Positions 14,893 through 16,355 of a DNA stretch of 16,355 nt are shown piece after piece. The number at the start of each line of letters is the position of its first letter. Position 1 is the stretch's first letter. Origin of the DNA: Syntrophaceae bacterium UBA1411 (GTDB lineage Bacteria > Desulfobacterota > Syntrophia > Syntrophales > Smithellaceae); contig DBPV01000059.1 of assembly GCA_002304995.1 (NCBI GenBank), forward strand, positions 1 to 16,355, given 5' to 3'. The translations under genes and the position numbers were made by a program. Below the pieces are notes generated by a model. It was not told the origin of the DNA. It was given only the letters and a program-made list of their open reading frames with translations, and did not search any database.

Positions 14893-15177
14893 TCAGGGAA
14901 ATGGCTTTGGACTGCGGACAGTCCAGGTATCGAACAGGGAAAGGTAGCGGAGGAGATATTCCCTGCCGTCTTTCGTTTTGACTTTGAAGTAGTCGATTTT
15001 CGGCCGGGCGGGGTCGCTCGTGCCTTCATACCAGCGATCCAGAATTTCGCTTATTTCCAGACGAGAGCCCCGGTAAGTGAAGGCCAGCGGCCGCTCGCCG
15101 GCTTTGTAACCGCTGTAGCATTCGACCGTGACGCGCTCCTCCTGATGGTGCGGCAGTTGCTGCGTTTCGTCGTCCAT
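14893..15177 (-). CDS. Conserved-looking 94-residue protein, function unknown
   Basis: A small acidic-to-neutral soluble protein. It shows a beta-rich core: ERVTVECYSGYKAGERPLAF (14-33), RGSRLEISEILDRWYEG (36-52), a short Pro-rich link, then IDYFKVKTKDGREYLLRYLS (61-80) and a final DTWTVR. The pattern resembles small DUF-type proteins with an 'F.. G....V.EILDRW ... Y..F.v...dG..y.L.....W' layout, of which DUF6504 is the one I would test first; I am not certain. GGAGG lies 5 nt before the ATG, ruling against a longer reading of the same frame that overlaps the ligase gene. It is 44 nt after the ligase. The 205 nt between it and the TerB-like gene (14688-14892) contain no gene. Confidence 0.68.
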   Translation of the reverse strand: MDDETQQLPHHQEERVTVECYSGYKAGERPLAFTYRGSRLEISEILDRWYEGTSDPARPKIDYFKVKTKDGREYLLRYLSLFDTWTVRSPKPFP

Positions 15178-15221
15178 CCTGTCCTCCCGCGCGCCGGCCG
15201 TCTGAAAAACGGGGTGGCCCT

Positions 15222-16355
15222 TCAGGGGTATTCTTTCCGAAGGGCGATCTTGTTGATTTTGCCCACGCTGGTTTTGGGCAGAGCTTCGACAATCCGCACT
15301 TTGTCCGGCACGCCGTATTTGGGAATTTTTCCCTGTTGCGCGGCTTCCACGAGGAACTGACGCAGTTCGGCTTCGCCGACGCTGCCCGCGTGTGCGGGTT
15401 TGAGCACGGCAAGTATCAGCGGCCGCTCGCCCCATTTGGCGTCGGAAACGCCGATGGCCGCGGACTCCAGCACCGCTTCGTGCTGGCTCAGCAGATTTTC
15501 GAGGTCCAGAGAAGAAATCCACTCGCCGCCGGTTTTGATGACGTCTTTAATCCGGTCGGTCACCTGCAGGTAGCCCTCGGCATTCATGACGCCAATGTCG
15601 CCTGTGTGCAGCCAGCCCTCGCGCCAGAGGTCGCGCGATCGCTCCGGATCCTTGAAGTAGCTTTCGGTAAGCCAGGGAGAACGGAGGCAGACTTCACCGG
15701 GAGAGCTGCCGTCGGACGGCACTTCGCGGCCTTCCTTGTCAAACAGGCGGACATAGACAAACGGCGCGGGAAGCCCCGTCATGATGAGGTAGTCCAGCAC
15801 CTCCTCCATCGGCTTGCCGAGCATCGGCGTTTTAAGGTTGGCGCGGCAGGCGAGCGGACAGGTCTCCGACATGCCGTAGGACGCGTAAATCTCGATGCCT
15901 TTTTTCACGGCGGCCTCTGCCAGTCCCTTGTTGAGGCGCGCTCCGCCGACGACGACCTTCCAGTGCGAGAGATCCGCCTTCGCGGCGGCCGGGTGGTTCA
16001 GAATCATCTGCAAAACGGTGGGCACGCAATGCGAGTAAGTGACGCGCTCGGTCTCCACCAGCCGGAGAATCGTTTCCGGCTCGTAGCGGCCGGGATACAC
16101 CTGCTTGGCGCCCAGAAGCGTCGCACCGTAGGGCACGCCCCAGGCGTGCACGTGGAACATGGGCGTGAGCGGCATGTAAACGTCGTTGGAGCGGAAGCGG
16201 CAGACGGATTCAAACGCGCCCTGGATGATGACGCCGGACTGCGTGTGCAAAACAATCTGCCGGTGCGAAAAATAGACGCCCTTGGGCAGCCCCGTCGTTC
16301 CCGTGGTGTAAAACGTGGTGGCCTTGGTGCGTTCGTCGAAATCCGGAAAGTCGTA
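15222..16355 (-). CDS. AMP-forming acyl-CoA ligase, AlkK-like (partial, N-terminus outside window)
   Basis: The last 377 residues of an adenylate-forming acyl-CoA ligase; the frame is open through the right edge, so an earlier-looking TTG at 16250 is internal. The signature loop TTGTTGLPKGVYFSHRQ is seen at the edge (visible residues about 17-33). YASYGMSETCP (A5), GWLHTGDIGVMNAEGYL (A7), DRIKDVIKTGGEWISSLDLE (A8) and the catalytic Lys in LPKTSVGKINKIALRKEY follow. The 'GGEWISSLDLEN' and 'KWGERPL' wording is typical of the AlkK-like medium-chain fatty acyl-CoA ligases, distinct from the FadD-like enzyme at 9401-11065. The likely role is activation of medium-chain or aryl fatty acids for beta-oxidation. 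It is followed by the 94-residue, TerB-like and AsmA genes in the same direction. Confidence 0.9.
   Translation of the reverse strand, partial: YDFPDFDERTKATTFYTTGTTGLPKGVYFSHRQIVLHTQSGVIIQGAFESVCRFRSNDVYMPLTPMFHVHAWGVPYGATLLGAKQVYPGRYEPETILRLVETERVTYSHCVPTVLQMILNHPAAAKADLSHWKVVVGGARLNKGLAEAAVKKGIEIYASYGMSETCPLACRANLKTPMLGKPMEEVLDYLIMTGLPAPFVYVRLFDKEGREVPSDGSSPGEVCLRSPWLTESYFKDPERSRDLWREGWLHTGDIGVMNAEGYLQVTDRIKDVIKTGGEWISSLDLENLLSQHEAVLESAAIGVSDAKWGERPLILAVLKPAHAGSVGEAELRQFLVEAAQQGKIPKYGVPDKVRIVEALPKTSVGKINKIALRKEYP

Noticed and set aside
14688..15029. N-terminal extension of the TerB-like frame
   Set aside because: The extension is Arg/Ser-rich, overlaps the 94-residue gene on the same strand in another frame and lacks a ribosome binding site.
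15178..15522. N-terminal extension of the 94-residue protein frame
   Set aside because: It lies inside the acyl-CoA ligase gene on the same strand and is Arg-rich noise; a good GGAGG site precedes the shorter start.

Overview
The window looks like chromosomal DNA from an anaerobic deltaproteobacterium (Desulfobacterota), most plausibly a Syntrophales-type fermenter or syntroph. This is inferred from gene content: two different AMP-forming acyl-CoA ligases, an ADP-forming acyl-CoA synthetase alpha chain, a branched-chain-amino-acid-type solute-binding protein with no transporter next to it, a Cys-rich 4Fe-4S protein, a PAS-LuxR one-component regulator, and moderately high GC. No rRNA, tRNA, CRISPR array, phage gene or transposase was seen.

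Left block, 1-6766, is all on the minus strand. Read in the direction of transcription it starts with a TPR protein (6766-6203) and an alpha/alpha-toroid protein (6121-5291), closed by a terminator at 5173-5142. A lone, divergent PurC-like protein follows (5077-4244) with its own strong terminator (4241-4209). A near-consensus sigma-70 promoter (4192-4165) then drives a radical SAM protein (4129-3197). A second one (3119-3091) drives an apparent operon of acyl-CoA synthetase alpha chain (3049-1568), Fe-S protein with an N-terminal helix-turn-helix-like region (1504-410) and a HAD hydrolase that runs off the left edge (402-1).

Middle block, 7055-12598, is on the plus strand: an epoxide-hydrolase-type alpha/beta hydrolase, a PAS-PAS-LuxR regulator with its own consensus-like promoter (7914-7942), a long-chain-type acyl-CoA ligase and an exported ABC-type solute-binding protein. 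A plausible reading is a regulated module for uptake and CoA activation of a carboxylic acid. The divergent intergenic region 6767-7054 holds a 122-bp unit bounded by 13-bp perfect inverted repeats, which looks like a non-coding miniature element.

Right block, 12808-16355, is on the minus strand: an AlkK-like acyl-CoA ligase cut by the right edge, a 94-residue conserved-looking protein, a TerB-like protein and a membrane-anchored AsmA-family protein. A strong stem-loop at 12697-12734 separates it from the convergent middle block.

Most genes belong to recognisable families. The least explained items are the Cys-rich Fe-S protein beside the synthetase alpha chain, the divergent solitary PurC, the TPR/toroid pair and the inverted-repeat element. 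I did not find convincing evidence of a wholly new defence or mobile system.
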